From: Chitinophagales bacterium
GTDB lineage: Bacteria > Bacteroidota > Bacteroidia > Chitinophagales > UBA10324
Assembly: GCA_013816805.1 (NCBI GenBank)
Contig: JACDDS010000001.1
Span: forward strand, 333,001 to 397,000
Length of the DNA: 64,000 nucleotides
Reading direction: 5' to 3'
Numbering within the stretch: the first letter of the stretch is position 1; each line of letters opens with the position of its first letter. The notes beneath the pieces were generated by a model that was given only the letters and a program-made list of their open reading frames with translations, was not told the origin of the DNA and searched no databases. The position numbers and the translations under genes are program-made. Positions 9,079 to 17,640 of the stretch are shown here, in pieces.

Positions 9079-9912
9079 ATGAAAAAAATACTTACACTAT
9101 TTGCATTGGCAGCTGCTTTATTTAGCATTAGTATGACAGAACAAGACAGTATACCGAAGCCACCGCTTCAAAGAACAGGTGCACCGGGAGAAACTTATTG
9201 TACGGATTGCCATGGTGGCACTGCTCTAAACGGGGGCCCGGGTGGAATGACTCTAACATCCAGTGGAAACAATAAATATGTACCAGGTAAAAGCTATACC
9301 ATAACAGTCACCGTTTTTGATGCTTCTGAATCTGCGCGGGGCGGTTTTGAAACAACAATTCTTGACGATAAAAAAAACCTGCCTGCCGGTACATGTAAAG
9401 TTACCGACCATGATGCTACTCTTCTTCGGAATGATAAAAATAATGGAAGGGTGTACATGAGCAACTACCAGGGCGTTCCATACGAAACATGGTCTTATAA
9501 ATGGACGGCACCTGCTACTGATATTGGAACCATTACCATCTATTGTGCTACTAATGCATCCAATGATGATTTTACTCCTATGGGAGATCATATCTATTCC
9601 GGCAAGCTAACCCTTACTCCAAAGATTATTTCTAGATTAGGTGCTGATGTGGATGACAAAGGATTTTCTGTTTATCCCACTGTTATTCATCAGCAGTTAA
9701 CGGCCGATTTTTCTAACGATGAATCCGGCAATGTTCAGATTGCTTTATTTAACTTACAGGGACAGCAACAGGAAGTTCTCTATAGTTCGAATGATGATGC
9801 CGGTAATTATGAACAAACTCTTTCTTTGAAAAATCAATATACTCCCGGTGTTTATTTTATTGCACTGCAGCAGGGAGGATCCACCCAGGTGCAAAAAGTG
9901 ATGATCCAATAA
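9079..9912 (+). CDS. T9SS protein with Reeler-like domain and CxxCH motif
   Basis: The 277-residue protein has a short signal peptide (to about residue 20). A single CTDCH motif near residue 40, inside a GAPGE..CTDCHGG context, is the form seen in choice-of-anchor V/Reeler-like proteins and could attach one c-type heme. A beta-sandwich Reeler-like domain follows (about 60-180; YVPGKSYTITVTV, then GGFETTILDD). The last 75 residues form a T9SS sorting domain (FSVYPTVIHQQLTADF to QVQKVMIQ), so the product is probably exported across the outer membrane and surface-anchored. It is monocistronic, with its own promoter and terminator. Heme attachment is inferred from the motif alone. Confidence 0.8.
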   Translation: MKKILTLFALAAALFSISMTEQDSIPKPPLQRTGAPGETYCTDCHGGTALNGGPGGMTLTSSGNNKYVPGKSYTITVTVFDASESARGGFETTILDDKKNLPAGTCKVTDHDATLLRNDKNNGRVYMSNYQGVPYETWSYKWTAPATDIGTITIYCATNASNDDFTPMGDHIYSGKLTLTPKIISRLGADVDDKGFSVYPTVIHQQLTADFSNDESGNVQIALFNLQGQQQEVLYSSNDDAGNYEQTLSLKNQYTPGVYFIALQQGGSTQVQKVMIQ

Positions 9913-9931
9913 AAGGTAGAAAAACTATTAC

Positions 9932-9983
9932 ATCAGCCGCTGGAATTCCTTCAAAAGGATAACTTTCAGCGGCTGATTTTTTT
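9932..9983 (+). terminator. Rho-independent terminator
   Basis: ATCAGCCGCTG (9932-9942) pairs perfectly with CAGCGGCTGAT (9967-9977), followed by a run of seven T (9977-9983). It ends the gene at 9079-9912. A complementary A-rich side means it could also act on the convergent transporter gene on the minus strand. Confidence 0.85.
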
Positions 9984-10030
9984 ACTAGCAATGATGTGAA
10001 ATTTCAATCCAAATAGCCATTGGCAGTAGA

Positions 10031-11278
10031 TTAAGCTGGCTTATCCAGAGTAATTACTTCTTGCGGGTGAATATATTTTGTTAAGGTTCTTATGGCAAAT
10101 AAGAGACTGAATAAGGTAAGGATTGATCCGGCAAGAAACGGTGCTCCGGGAAAGTAAACAGGCGCATTGCCACTGGTAAACCATGCAAAAAGATTTGTCA
10201 TTAGCAGAGGCCCAACAATAGAAGTTAAGCTTAATACGCTTGTTAAGCCACCCTGCAGTTCCCCTTGTTCGTTAGGAGGTACCTGTGAAGACATAATTCC
10301 CTGTAAGGCAGGGCCAGCAATGCCTCCAAGACAATAAGGAACTAAAAAAACAAACATCATCCAGCTTTTTGATGCAAATGCAAAGAGCAAAAAACCGATG
10401 CCATACATGGCAAGGCCCACATACACGGAACGCTTTTGCCCAAGCCTGGGTATCACGATTCGTATCAATCCTCCCTGTACAAGAGCATACATAAATCCCA
10501 CTACGCCTAAGGAATAACCGACCATGGCAGTTGTCCATTGGAATTGCTGCATCGTGAAATAGGTCCATGTGCTTTGTACCGCGAAAGCTGCTATGTAGAT
10601 GCATAGCAGGGATTCGACTAATCCGGCTACTACAGGGTATTTCTTAAGCTGAAATAGGGAGCCGATAGGGTTGGAGCGTTTCCAATTAAAGATCCGGCGG
10701 TGGTCTTTACTAAGCGATTCAGGTAAAATAAAGTATCCGTAGAGCCAGTTCAATAATGCAAGACCGGCAGCAGCAAAGAATGGAATTCGTGAACCATATT
10801 GACCAAGTAAGCCGCCAACGACCGGACCTATAATAAATCCCAATCCAAAAGCCACTCCGATCATTCCGAAATTTTGTGCACGCTTTTCAGGAGGGCTAAT
10901 GTCAGCAATATAGGCAGATGCCGTGGTAAAGCTTGCTCCGCTGATTCCTGAAAGGATGCGCCCAAGAAAAAGCCATCCGATAGTAGGAGCAAAGGCTAAA
11001 ATGAGGTAATCGATTCCAAGGCCAAAGAGGGAAAGTAAAAGCACCGGACGTCTTCCATATTGATCACTCAGATTCCCCAGTACAGGTGAAAAGAGAAACT
11101 GCATAATAGAAAATGAAAACATCAGCCAGCCGCCATACCGTGATGCATCACTGAGCGTACCATGAATCATTTCCGTTATCAGCTTTGGCAATACCGGTAT
11201 AATAATTCCGAAACCGGTAACATCAATAAGCAGTGTAATGAAAATAAAACTTAATGCGGCTTGTCTTTTAGCAGTCAT
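10031..11278 (-). CDS. MFS transporter, TCR/Tet type
   Basis: This 415-residue, roughly 12-helix membrane protein carries the loop 2-3 motif [14 protein letters not shown] (motif A) and the antiporter motif [14 protein letters not shown] in helix 5. [14 protein letters not shown] in helix 1 is the typical start of the TetA-like (TCR/Tet) group. Members exchange protons for tetracyclines or other small molecules. Chromosomal copies of this type in Bacteroidetes are mostly uncharacterised, so drug specificity cannot be claimed. No TetR-like repressor is adjacent, and the gene converges on a terminator shared with its neighbour. Confidence 0.85.
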   Translation of the reverse strand: MTAKRQAALSFIFITLLIDVTGFGIIIPVLPKLITEMIHGTLSDASRYGGWLMFSFSIMQFLFSPVLGNLSDQYGRRPVLLLSLFGLGIDYLILAFAPTIGWLFLGRILSGISGASFTTASAYIADISPPEKRAQNFGMIGVAFGLGFIIGPVVGGLLGQYGSRIPFFAAAGLALLNWLYGYFILPESLSKDHRRIFNWKRSNPIGSLFQLKKYPVVAGLVESLLCIYIAAFAVQSTWTYFTMQQFQWTTAMVGYSLGVVGFMYALVQGGLIRIVIPRLGQKRSVYVGLAMYGIGFLLFAFASKSWMMFVFLVPYCLGGIAGPALQGIMSSQVPPNEQGELQGGLTSVLSLTSIVGPLLMTNLFAWFTSGNAPVYFPGAPFLAGSILTLFSLLFAIRTLTKYIHPQEVITLDKPA

Positions 11279-11469
11279 AAAATGTTATTAATTGACTATA
11301 GTGAGCTTCGTTTTTAAAATTTTGAGGGTCGAAACTAAAAAGTTTTTTTAGGAAAGATTTATTTAATTCTTAGAATATCCCGATGGAAAATTTATTACGA
11401 CTACTTTTCTTTTAAAAATCTGCCCTTCTCTTTTTCCATTCCTTAAATTTATTCCTGAAAATATTTTGC

Positions 11470-12909
11470 ATGGCGAAACATCAGCTTAAACCATTTACGA
11501 TTTACTGCGGTGATAATCTTAAAATGCTCAATGAGATTCCCAACGAGAGTGTAGATTTGATTTACATCGATCCACCATTCAATAGCAACCGCAACTACGA
11601 AGTCTTTTGGGGAGATGCACAGGAAAAGCGTGCCTTTAATGATCGTTTCGGAGATGCGCAGGCATACATTACATATATGCGTCCACGAGTGAATGAACTC
11701 TATCGCGTGCTAAAGAAAACCGGAAGCTTTTATTATCACTGCGACTGGCATGCATCCCATTACGTAAAGGTGATGCTGGATGAAATTTTTGGAGCAAACT
11801 TTTTTCAGAATGAAATTATTTGGAAGAGAACAAGTAGTCACAATGATGCCAAAAATCGTTTTGGAAATTTAAATGATTCAATTTTTTTTTATTCTAAAGG
11901 CAATAATTTTTTCTTTAATCGAAAATATCAACCTTATGATAAAGATTATATAAGGACTTTCTATAAATATGTTGAAGAGAATGGAAGAAAATTTCAATCA
12001 GTAGATTCACGAAGCCCCAATCCGAGACCTAATCTTATGTATGATTATAAAGGATATAAACCTCATCCAAATGGTTGGGCTGTATCTTTAGAAAAAATGA
12101 AAGAGATGGATGAAAAAGGCTTAATAATTTTTCCTAAAAAGCAAGGCGGAAGAATACGATTCAAAAAATATTTAGATGAAATGCATGGATTGTCTTTAGG
12201 AAATATTTGGGATGATATTAAACCATTGCAAGGCCAAGAAAAAGAAAGGTTAGGATACCCTACTCAAAAACCTATTTCGCTTTTAGAACGAATCATAGAA
12301 GCGAGCAGTAATAAAGGAGATTTAGTTCTTGATGCTTTTTGTGGGTGCGGAACTACACTTGTAGCAGCACAAAAGCTCAATCGTAAATGGATCGGAATTG
12401 ACATTTCTCCCACCGCTTGCCGTGTAATGTCCCAACGGCTGTGGGATATCTTTAAATTGGATGAAGGAAAAGATTTTTCGGTGGAAGATTTACCGCACAC
12501 AGAAGAGGAGCTCCGCAAGATTCCCCACTTTGAATTTGAAAATTGGGCAGTGATTGCACTCGGCGGTATTCCCAATAAAACCAAAGTGGGAGATTTTGGC
12601 ATCGATGGTAAGCTCTATCCTATTAGCTTGGAAAAGAAGAAAAAAACAGGGAGCGATTTGTTTGGTGAATCCGATATTTACTATCCCATTCAGGTAAAGC
12701 AAAAAGACAAAGCAAGCCGGCCCGACATTGATAGTTTCGTCGCCGCTATGATTCGTGACGGAAGAAGAAAAGGGTACTTTATCTCTTTTGATTTTACCAA
12801 AGATGCTGTTGACGAGTTAAAGCGACTGGATAAGAAAGGAGAGATGGAGATAATACCAATTTCCGTGAAAGAATTATTGAGGAGAGAAACGTTTGGGGTG
12901 TTTGATTAA
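11470..12909 (+). CDS. DNA methyltransferase fused to PD-(D/E)XK nuclease domain
   Basis: The 479-residue protein has a beta-order amino-methyltransferase: motif IV DLIYIDPPFNSNRNY near residues 30-44 and the SAM-binding motif LDAFCGCGTTLVAAQ near 285-299. The region between them (about 120-270) is the target-recognition part. The last 110 residues contain GDFGIDG (about 374-380) and YPIQVKQKDK (about 406-415), the D...QxK layout of Mrr-like PD-(D/E)XK nucleases. It may therefore be a single-chain restriction-modification enzyme of type IIG style, or a methyltransferase with a degenerate nuclease tail. The recognition segment (about 11830-12290) looks clearly more AT-rich than the flanks, suggesting a domain swap. 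It stands alone, unlinked to the island enzyme at 46.8 kb. Confidence 0.85.
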   Translation: MAKHQLKPFTIYCGDNLKMLNEIPNESVDLIYIDPPFNSNRNYEVFWGDAQEKRAFNDRFGDAQAYITYMRPRVNELYRVLKKTGSFYYHCDWHASHYVKVMLDEIFGANFFQNEIIWKRTSSHNDAKNRFGNLNDSIFFYSKGNNFFFNRKYQPYDKDYIRTFYKYVEENGRKFQSVDSRSPNPRPNLMYDYKGYKPHPNGWAVSLEKMKEMDEKGLIIFPKKQGGRIRFKKYLDEMHGLSLGNIWDDIKPLQGQEKERLGYPTQKPISLLERIIEASSNKGDLVLDAFCGCGTTLVAAQKLNRKWIGIDISPTACRVMSQRLWDIFKLDEGKDFSVEDLPHTEEELRKIPHFEFENWAVIALGGIPNKTKVGDFGIDGKLYPISLEKKKKTGSDLFGESDIYYPIQVKQKDKASRPDIDSFVAAMIRDGRRKGYFISFDFTKDAVDELKRLDKKGEMEIIPISVKELLRRETFGVFD

Positions 12910-13234
12910 AAAAATAATGATATTATAAAGTAACAGTAGTAATACAGCTTCTTATAATAACGGAATGGAATATGAAGCATTTATTTGTCGGGCTTTTAAA
13001 TGCGAAAAAGAAGCACGGCATGGTGCTGATTCCAGTTTCATGTGTTGTTTTTGTGCGTTTAGCGATGCTGCCGCAAACAGCAGTCCGAGGACGATTATAA
13101 ACTTTTTCCTTTTTTTGATTTGGTTTTTTTGATGAACTAAAAAAAATTATTCGCAATGGTTCTTGAAGAAATTCTGATTAGCACAAGCGAACCTTGCCCG
13201 AAAATTCTCTGCTGCATTCACGCGAGCGAGTATT
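12910..13234. other. Gap without a convincing gene
   Basis: Two short open frames overlap here: one of about 55 codons from 12965 on the plus strand, and one of 77 codons on the minus strand. Neither has a recognisable motif, and the plus-strand frame is cysteine-rich but low in complexity at its end. The stretch may hold an old remnant. I see no promoter, RNA or repeat worth naming. Confidence 0.4.
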
Positions 13235-13726
13235 TCAGGTGGATTCTTTTATACTTCTGATTGTGTCCAAATGTGATTGAATAAGGGGTAGATATTCTTT
13301 GGCAAAAGCTTTTACCTGCGGGTCTTCCGTTTCTGTTGCCTTATTAAAAATACCTACGTCCCTTTTATGATCAATGATCATCATCCTCATCAATTTTTTA
13401 TCGAAGTTTTCATCGTGCTTTTCCTTTAAATTTTTTAATCCCCGCATTTTTTTATCGCTGATGGCAGATGGTAATTCAACCTGTTTTGCCTTAGCAATCT
13501 TTCTGATTTTTTCTAAGAGCATTGTTTGGTCAGCTACCATCAACTTGCCGTACTTGCGAATTTCCGGCGTGGTGCCGCGTTCGCCTGCAAGTCTACCTTC
13601 TTCGGTATCCATCATCCGGGCATCGGCGGATTCAATTAAAAACTTAGCTATCGCATCATGGTTTTGAATCTCAACTTTTGACAACCCTGACAGCATTAGA
13701 GAGAAAAGAAAAAAAGATGTTTGCAT
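13235..13726 (-). CDS. DUF4142 protein, exported
   Basis: This 163-residue protein starts with a hydrophobic export signal (MQTSFFLFSLMLSGL). The helical domain after it has the DUF4142 hallmarks: AIAKFLIESADARMMDTEEGRLA, then YGKLMVADQTMLLEKIRKIA, then DHKRDVGIFNKATE and a final helix LPLIQSHLDTIRSI. DUF4142 folds as a ferritin-like four-helix bundle, but the conserved positions here do not form a clear di-iron site. It is the last gene of the long minus-strand stress cluster. A second DUF4142 domain is fused to domain X in the gene at 26914, so the family recurs in this cluster. Confidence 0.85.
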   Translation of the reverse strand: MQTSFFLFSLMLSGLSKVEIQNHDAIAKFLIESADARMMDTEEGRLAGERGTTPEIRKYGKLMVADQTMLLEKIRKIAKAKQVELPSAISDKKMRGLKNLKEKHDENFDKKLMRMMIIDHKRDVGIFNKATETEDPQVKAFAKEYLPLIQSHLDTIRSIKEST

Positions 13727-13766
13727 GTTTCGAGTTTAGTATTTAACATTATCTCTAAAAAGAATT

Positions 13767-13844
13767 ACCACTAAAACACTGAGATTATCAATATCCCCTA
13801 AGTTTTTCTTAGTGCAGCTAAAGTGTTTTCAATGTCTTAGTGGT
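13767..13844. repeat. Imperfect inverted repeat (ACCACTAA type)
   Basis: ACCACTAAAACA (13767-13778) pairs with TGTCTTAGTGGT (13833-13844) with one mismatch. A small inner CTAAG/CTTAG hairpin lies around TTTTTC. Repeats of this ACCACTAAGACAC style are common between Bacteroidetes genes. It lies between two minus-strand genes and could help end transcription of the Met-rich gene, or simply be an intergenic repeat. Confidence 0.6.
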
Positions 13845-13919
13845 TTTGTTTCAGGCTTTGAATTGTTAGTCAATTTAAAAATACATTTATTGAAGAGTTA
13901 GAACTCTATTCAACCGTAT

Positions 13920-14675
13920 TCACTTGTTCATGTCATCTTCATCCATCATTTTCATGTTCCCGCTCATATTAACGCATTCCCCTTCCTTCAGCATCATTTT
14001 CTCGCCGCCTTTTTTCATGTAGTGCCCATCGGTCATTACTACGGTGCCATTTTTCATGGTCATGTCTTTTTCCATCATCATCATCTTACCGTCTTTCATC
14101 ATCATCATCTTACCGTCTTTCATCATTACACAGTTGTGCATGTCCATATCCATGTCTTTATCTGCCATCATCATTTTGCCTTCCATGGTAACGCACTCAC
14201 CGTTTTTCAACATCATTTTCTCACCGCCTTTTTTCATGTAATGACCATCAGTCATTACCATAGTGCCATTCTCCATGGTCATGTCCTTTTCCATGGTCAT
14301 CATCTTTCCGTCTCTCATCATCACCATCTTTCCGTCTTTCATCATCACGCAGTTGTGCATGTTCATATCCATGTCTTTATCTGCCATCATCATTGTGCCT
14401 TCCATGGTAACGCACTCCCCATTCTTTAACATCATTTTCTCACCCCCTTTTTTCATGTAATGACCATCCGTCATAACCATGGTGCCATTCTCCATGGTCA
14501 TGTCTTTATCCATGGTCATCATCTTACCGTCCTTCATCATCATCATCTTTCCGTCTTTCATCATCACGCAATCATGCATGTCTGATTTGGTTGATGATGG
14601 CATTGAGGGATTGTTTTGCGCCTGAGCAGCAAAAGCAAATGTGAAAGCAATTGCAATTACAATTAGTTTTTTCAT
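13920..14675 (-). CDS. Exported methionine-rich triple-repeat protein (DUF6799-like)
   Basis: The 251-residue protein has a clear signal peptide (to AQAQ at residue 20). The rest is three near-identical 73-residue repeats starting at residues 33, 106 and 179. I count 69 methionines (27%). Each repeat has CVMMKDGKM, a second KDGKMM, TMENGTMVM, DGHYMKKGGEKMML and GEC, giving six cysteines at exact 73-residue steps (36/109/182 and 88/161/234). The MKDGKM / GTxVxxDG pattern is what I know as DUF6799, which has no assigned role. Such a protein could absorb oxidants at Met, with sulfoxides later reduced, or bind copper or silver; both are inferences. msrA and msrB lie two genes upstream in the same direction. 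Confidence 0.82.
   Translation of the reverse strand: MKKLIVIAIAFTFAFAAQAQNNPSMPSSTKSDMHDCVMMKDGKMMMMKDGKMMTMDKDMTMENGTMVMTDGHYMKKGGEKMMLKNGECVTMEGTMMMADKDMDMNMHNCVMMKDGKMVMMRDGKMMTMEKDMTMENGTMVMTDGHYMKKGGEKMMLKNGECVTMEGKMMMADKDMDMDMHNCVMMKDGKMMMMKDGKMMMMEKDMTMKNGTVVMTDGHYMKKGGEKMMLKEGECVNMSGNMKMMDEDDMNK
13923..14579 (-). repeat. Three tandem 219-bp coding repeats
   Basis: The three units (14361-14579, 14142-14360 and 13923-14141) encode the 73-residue Met-rich modules and keep an exact 219-bp period with no indel. High DNA similarity between units suggests recent duplication or gene conversion. It also produces long spurious open frames on the plus strand. Confidence 0.85.
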
Positions 14676-14790
14676 TGTTTTGGTTTTTTGGTTTTTAATT
14701 ATTTTAAAGATTATTTGAAGTCATCCTAAATCTTCTCCGAAAGAGATAAGCAGGAATGATATTTTTATTCAGCCATTTACCTGACCCTTT

Positions 14791-15078
14791 TTATGCAATG
14801 AGATTGACTTTTTCGATTTGTGACGGAGTTGAAAACAATTCAGATGCTTTTGCTTTTAGTGCAATGGCAACTGCTCCTGTGAGATGTGCATCACGTCCTT
14901 TCTCATCATTCAAGGTATCGAAAATGTCGTATTTGCCATCGGTTGTTTTAAATGCGAACCATTGATTTGTTTTTGGTTCTTGTTGAACAAGTTCTAATCC
15001 GCTTTTGAGAAATTGTTCTACATCAGATTCCTTTCCTGCCTTTGCCTGCAGAGTTAATGACAATGATAATTTTTCCAT
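14791..15078 (-). CDS. Antibiotic biosynthesis monooxygenase (ABM) domain protein
   Basis: A 95-residue protein with a ferredoxin-like ABM fold: LSLSLTLQAKAGKESDVEQFL opens the first strand and helix, WFAFKTTDGKYDIFDTL forms the middle strands, and GRDAHLTGAVAIALKA is the usual active-site helix with its His. The family includes quinol monooxygenases such as YgiN and heme-degrading enzymes, and dimers are usual. It has no export signal, so it acts in the cytoplasm. It lies between the Met-rich gene and msrA on the same strand, which fits a role in oxidative or quinone stress, but the substrate cannot be read from the sequence. Confidence 0.8.
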   Translation of the reverse strand: MEKLSLSLTLQAKAGKESDVEQFLKSGLELVQQEPKTNQWFAFKTTDGKYDIFDTLNDEKGRDAHLTGAVAIALKAKASELFSTPSQIEKVNLIA

Positions 15079-15154
15079 TTAATTTTTTGTTTTGAATTGA
15101 TTTTAATTATTGATTATTGATGATTGCCACAGATTCACAGGTCATGGATAATTG

Positions 15155-15655
15155 TTAAAATTTTTTTGTATACCTATGGCAATAAGGACTTCCTCCACCA
15201 TTGGTATAATATTGCTGGTGCTTGTCTTCTGCTTTCCAGAAGGGTCCGGCTTTAGTTATTTCAGTAACTACCTTATGCCCTTTACTTTTGAGTGTCATAA
15301 TTAATTTTTCAGCAATTTGTTTTTGCTCTTCACTCAGATAAAAAATAGCAGACCGGTATTGTGTTCCGATATCCGGTCCCTGACCATTTTCCTGACCAGG
15401 ATCATGAGTTTCAAAAAATAATTTTGCTAATTCTTCATAGGACACCTGGGAGGGATCGAAGATTACTTCCACAGTTTCTGCATGGCCCGTAGTGCCGGTG
15501 CATACTTCGTAATAAGTAGCATAATTCTTATGCCCTCCAGTGTAGCCAACTATGGTTTCCAGGACTCCTTTGGCATGCTGAAAATAATATTCTGTACCCC
15601 AAAAACAGCCTGATGCAAAGAGGGCTCTTTCAGTCTTTACTGTGGTGTCGTTCAT
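15155..15655 (-). CDS. msrA: Peptide methionine-(S)-sulfoxide reductase, copy 1
   Basis: At 166 residues this is a minimal MsrA. Catalytic Cys17 lies in [12 protein letters not shown], followed by [46 protein letters not shown] and [15 protein letters not shown], all core MsrA motifs. It reduces the S-epimer of methionine sulfoxide using thioredoxin. There is no signal peptide, so the enzyme is predicted to be cytoplasmic. Its ATG overlaps the msrB stop by 4 bp (ATGA), indicating translational coupling. A frameshifted second copy lies at 19964-20460 with the same arrangement. Confidence 0.93.
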   Translation of the reverse strand: MNDTTVKTERALFASGCFWGTEYYFQHAKGVLETIVGYTGGHKNYATYYEVCTGTTGHAETVEVIFDPSQVSYEELAKLFFETHDPGQENGQGPDIGTQYRSAIFYLSEEQKQIAEKLIMTLKSKGHKVVTEITKAGPFWKAEDKHQQYYTNGGGSPYCHRYTKKF

Positions 15656-16017
15656 TTTTCGGCAGGTATAAACTTTAAGGAAATAGAATTAACACAATGC
15701 CTCGTGTTCTTTGCTGTGAAACGTTCTCCTTTAAAGACATGACCCAAATGTGCATCACAAGCTGTGCAAACAATTTCTATTCGTCTTCCATCTGCATCCG
15801 GTAAATGTTTAACGGCACCAGGTATCTCATCATCGAAGCTGGGCCAGCCACAATGGGAATCAAATTTATCATTGGAGTGATAGAGGGGAGTGTTGCATCT
15901 GCGGCATACATAAGTGCCCGCTTGCTTATTGTCATTGTATTCACCGGTGCCGGGTCGTTCGGTTCCTTTATGAACGATTACTCTTTCTTCTTCCGGTGTT
16001 AGTTTGTTGAATTGCAT
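15652..16017 (-). CDS. msrB: Peptide methionine-(R)-sulfoxide reductase, copy 1
   Basis: This 121-residue MsrB has the zinc-binding pairs C38/C41 and C84/C87, the [11 protein letters not shown] motif (55-65) and catalytic Cys108 in [11 protein letters not shown]. It reduces the R-epimer of methionine sulfoxide, complementing MsrA. It has no export signal. It is coupled to msrA by a 4-bp overlap and lies 44 bp downstream of a propeller-protein gene. It is very similar to the copy at 20457-20822, differing at scattered positions, so the duplication is not very recent. Confidence 0.94.
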   Translation of the reverse strand: MQFNKLTPEEERVIVHKGTERPGTGEYNDNKQAGTYVCRRCNTPLYHSNDKFDSHCGWPSFDDEIPGAVKHLPDADGRRIEIVCTACDAHLGHVFKGERFTAKNTRHCVNSISLKFIPAEK

Positions 16018-16061
16018 TGATAGTGCTGTTTAATTTTGTGCGCTAATTTTTTTAATACATT

Positions 16062-17339
16062 TTAAAATCCTGCAAGCCCCTGCGGTGAGGTATAGGGTAT
16101 TTCGATTTTGTCTTCTTCTTTAAGTTTTCCATCATCAGTTATTTTATAGCTGATTAGTATAGAAGCATTCGGATATATCTGATAGAAATATTTGCCGTCA
16201 GGACTTATCCAACTGTCGTTTGGTCCGCTTGAGACAACCATATCGAGCGCTTTAAACTTTCCATCTCCGGGCACCACATCAGCAGCAGGGTCTTGCATCA
16301 CAGTTATATTTCCGTTTTCTATTTTAAAGCCTGACACATAGCTATATCCGAATACTGTTGCAAATACCTGTTTATTATCAGGGGTGATGGCTACCCAGCA
16401 CAATTCCGATGGCATTCCAATCTTCTGATCAATCTTAACCACGGGTGAGCAGGATACTTTTCCTGATTCATTAATTGTGCACATGGCAATACCACCGGCA
16501 GCGGCATAACCGTTTATAAATTTAGTGTTGCTTCCATGCAGAAAGGCAATATCAAATGCAGCAGCTCCTCCTGCCTCAGTAAAATCAGCTTTCCCGAGGC
16601 TACCATCTTTATTTACAGGAAAGATAACCAGCCCGTCCTTGTCATTCATATTTGCAACAGCGAGATCGGGAGTGCGGTCTGGTTTCATGCCGGGTCGCTT
16701 ATCAAATAATATATCAGTCATTAGAAATTTGCTATCGGGTGTAAGCACAATCTCTGTTGGTATCCTGTCTGTTTTATCTGTGGTGTTTACGGAGTAACTG
16801 TCTTCCTTGCGCGTAAGCATTCCATCTTTAACCGAAAAGCAATGAATATGGTCGGGTCCGAAAGAATGACATACGTACAAAGTCTTTGAGCTTTCTGCAT
16901 ACGCCAAACTTTTCGCTGTACCGCTTTTGCCGCTTACTTTTTGACCCGTTGGTTTTACATCCGTTAATTTAAGCGAGCCATCGTCAGCCACATTAAAACA
17001 GGAAACAGAATTATCTCCGCCATTGGTTGCAAATAACAATTTGTGGTCTGCACTCATAATTACACTCTTAACTCCTTCAAAGGCATTAGGCTCGCCATCA
17101 TGCCCAGTGATGGGTTTAAAAGTTCCGGAACCTGCACCGCCTGTGGAAACACGCCCTTTTTCCTTTAGCTTACCGTCTCCGGTTTTATAGCAGATGATTT
17201 CGTTCTTTACTCCGTTGGTTTGCATATATAAATTTCCTCCGTTCATCATCTTACCTGATTGCGCCATTGCAAAGCTTGCAAAACCTATAGTAGTAACTAA
17301 TATCGCAATTAGTATAAACTTCAATTTTTTCTGTTTCAT
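16062..17339 (-). CDS. Exported lactonase-like beta-propeller protein
   Basis: The 425-residue protein has a signal peptide (MKQKKLKFILIAILVTTIGFASFAMAQ). Its repeats resemble the 6-phosphogluconolactonase/YVTN seven-bladed propeller: KSVIMSADHKLLFATNGGDNSVSCFNV, SLAYAESSKTLYVCHSF, WVAITPDNKQVFATVFG and WISPDGKYFYQIYPN. No catalytic residues can be assigned, so the lactonase label describes the fold only. It follows the cytochrome remnant and precedes msrB on the same strand. A related propeller gene is decayed at 31460-31937, another sign that this cluster was duplicated. Confidence 0.78.
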   Translation of the reverse strand: MKQKKLKFILIAILVTTIGFASFAMAQSGKMMNGGNLYMQTNGVKNEIICYKTGDGKLKEKGRVSTGGAGSGTFKPITGHDGEPNAFEGVKSVIMSADHKLLFATNGGDNSVSCFNVADDGSLKLTDVKPTGQKVSGKSGTAKSLAYAESSKTLYVCHSFGPDHIHCFSVKDGMLTRKEDSYSVNTTDKTDRIPTEIVLTPDSKFLMTDILFDKRPGMKPDRTPDLAVANMNDKDGLVIFPVNKDGSLGKADFTEAGGAAAFDIAFLHGSNTKFINGYAAAGGIAMCTINESGKVSCSPVVKIDQKIGMPSELCWVAITPDNKQVFATVFGYSYVSGFKIENGNITVMQDPAADVVPGDGKFKALDMVVSSGPNDSWISPDGKYFYQIYPNASILISYKITDDGKLKEEDKIEIPYTSPQGLAGF

Positions 17340-17401
17340 AAATTTGAATTTAAGATCGTCTGATTATTTTGAACTATGCTTTTTTGAATGGAATTGGTTT
17401 A

Positions 17402-17632
17402 ACGAACTCACTTTTTATTTCCGTTTCAAGAACGGGCATCAAGACCTTTTAAAAATTCGATTACATCGTTTCTTTCTTTTTCATCCTTAAAATAAAAGGT
17501 ATGAGGTTCATCTTTCCTCTGTCAGGATTTAATAATTCGTCCAAGCTTTTAACTGAGCCATTATGCAAAAAACATGGTTGTCCGGTTAAGATCTAACAAC
17601 ATGGCAGAGCAACACCGCGTGGTTCACCTGTT
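17402..17632 (-). pseudogene. 3'-end remnant of a di-heme cytochrome c gene
   Basis: This stretch aligns by eye with the 3' end of the cytochrome gene at 20851-22506. Shared blocks include AAGACCTTTTAAAAATTCG, GATTACATCGTTTCTTTC, GGATTTAATAATTCGTC and GAGCC(A/G)TTATGCA, in the same order and orientation. Small indels (an extra A after TTATGCA, losses near 17550-17600) destroy the frame. No heme motif is retained. It lies directly after the propeller protein in copy 1 of a duplicated msr-cytochrome unit. Confidence 0.8.
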
Positions 17633-17640
17633 TGCTGCGC

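Noticed and set aside
12923-13156. A 77-codon minus-strand gene
   Set aside because: No motif, unusual composition and no supporting context.
14022-14460. Long plus-strand open frames rich in His or Ile/Met opposite the Met-rich gene
   Set aside because: They mirror the three tandem repeats of the minus-strand gene; Met codons (ATG) read as CAT on the other strand, giving artificial His-rich frames.
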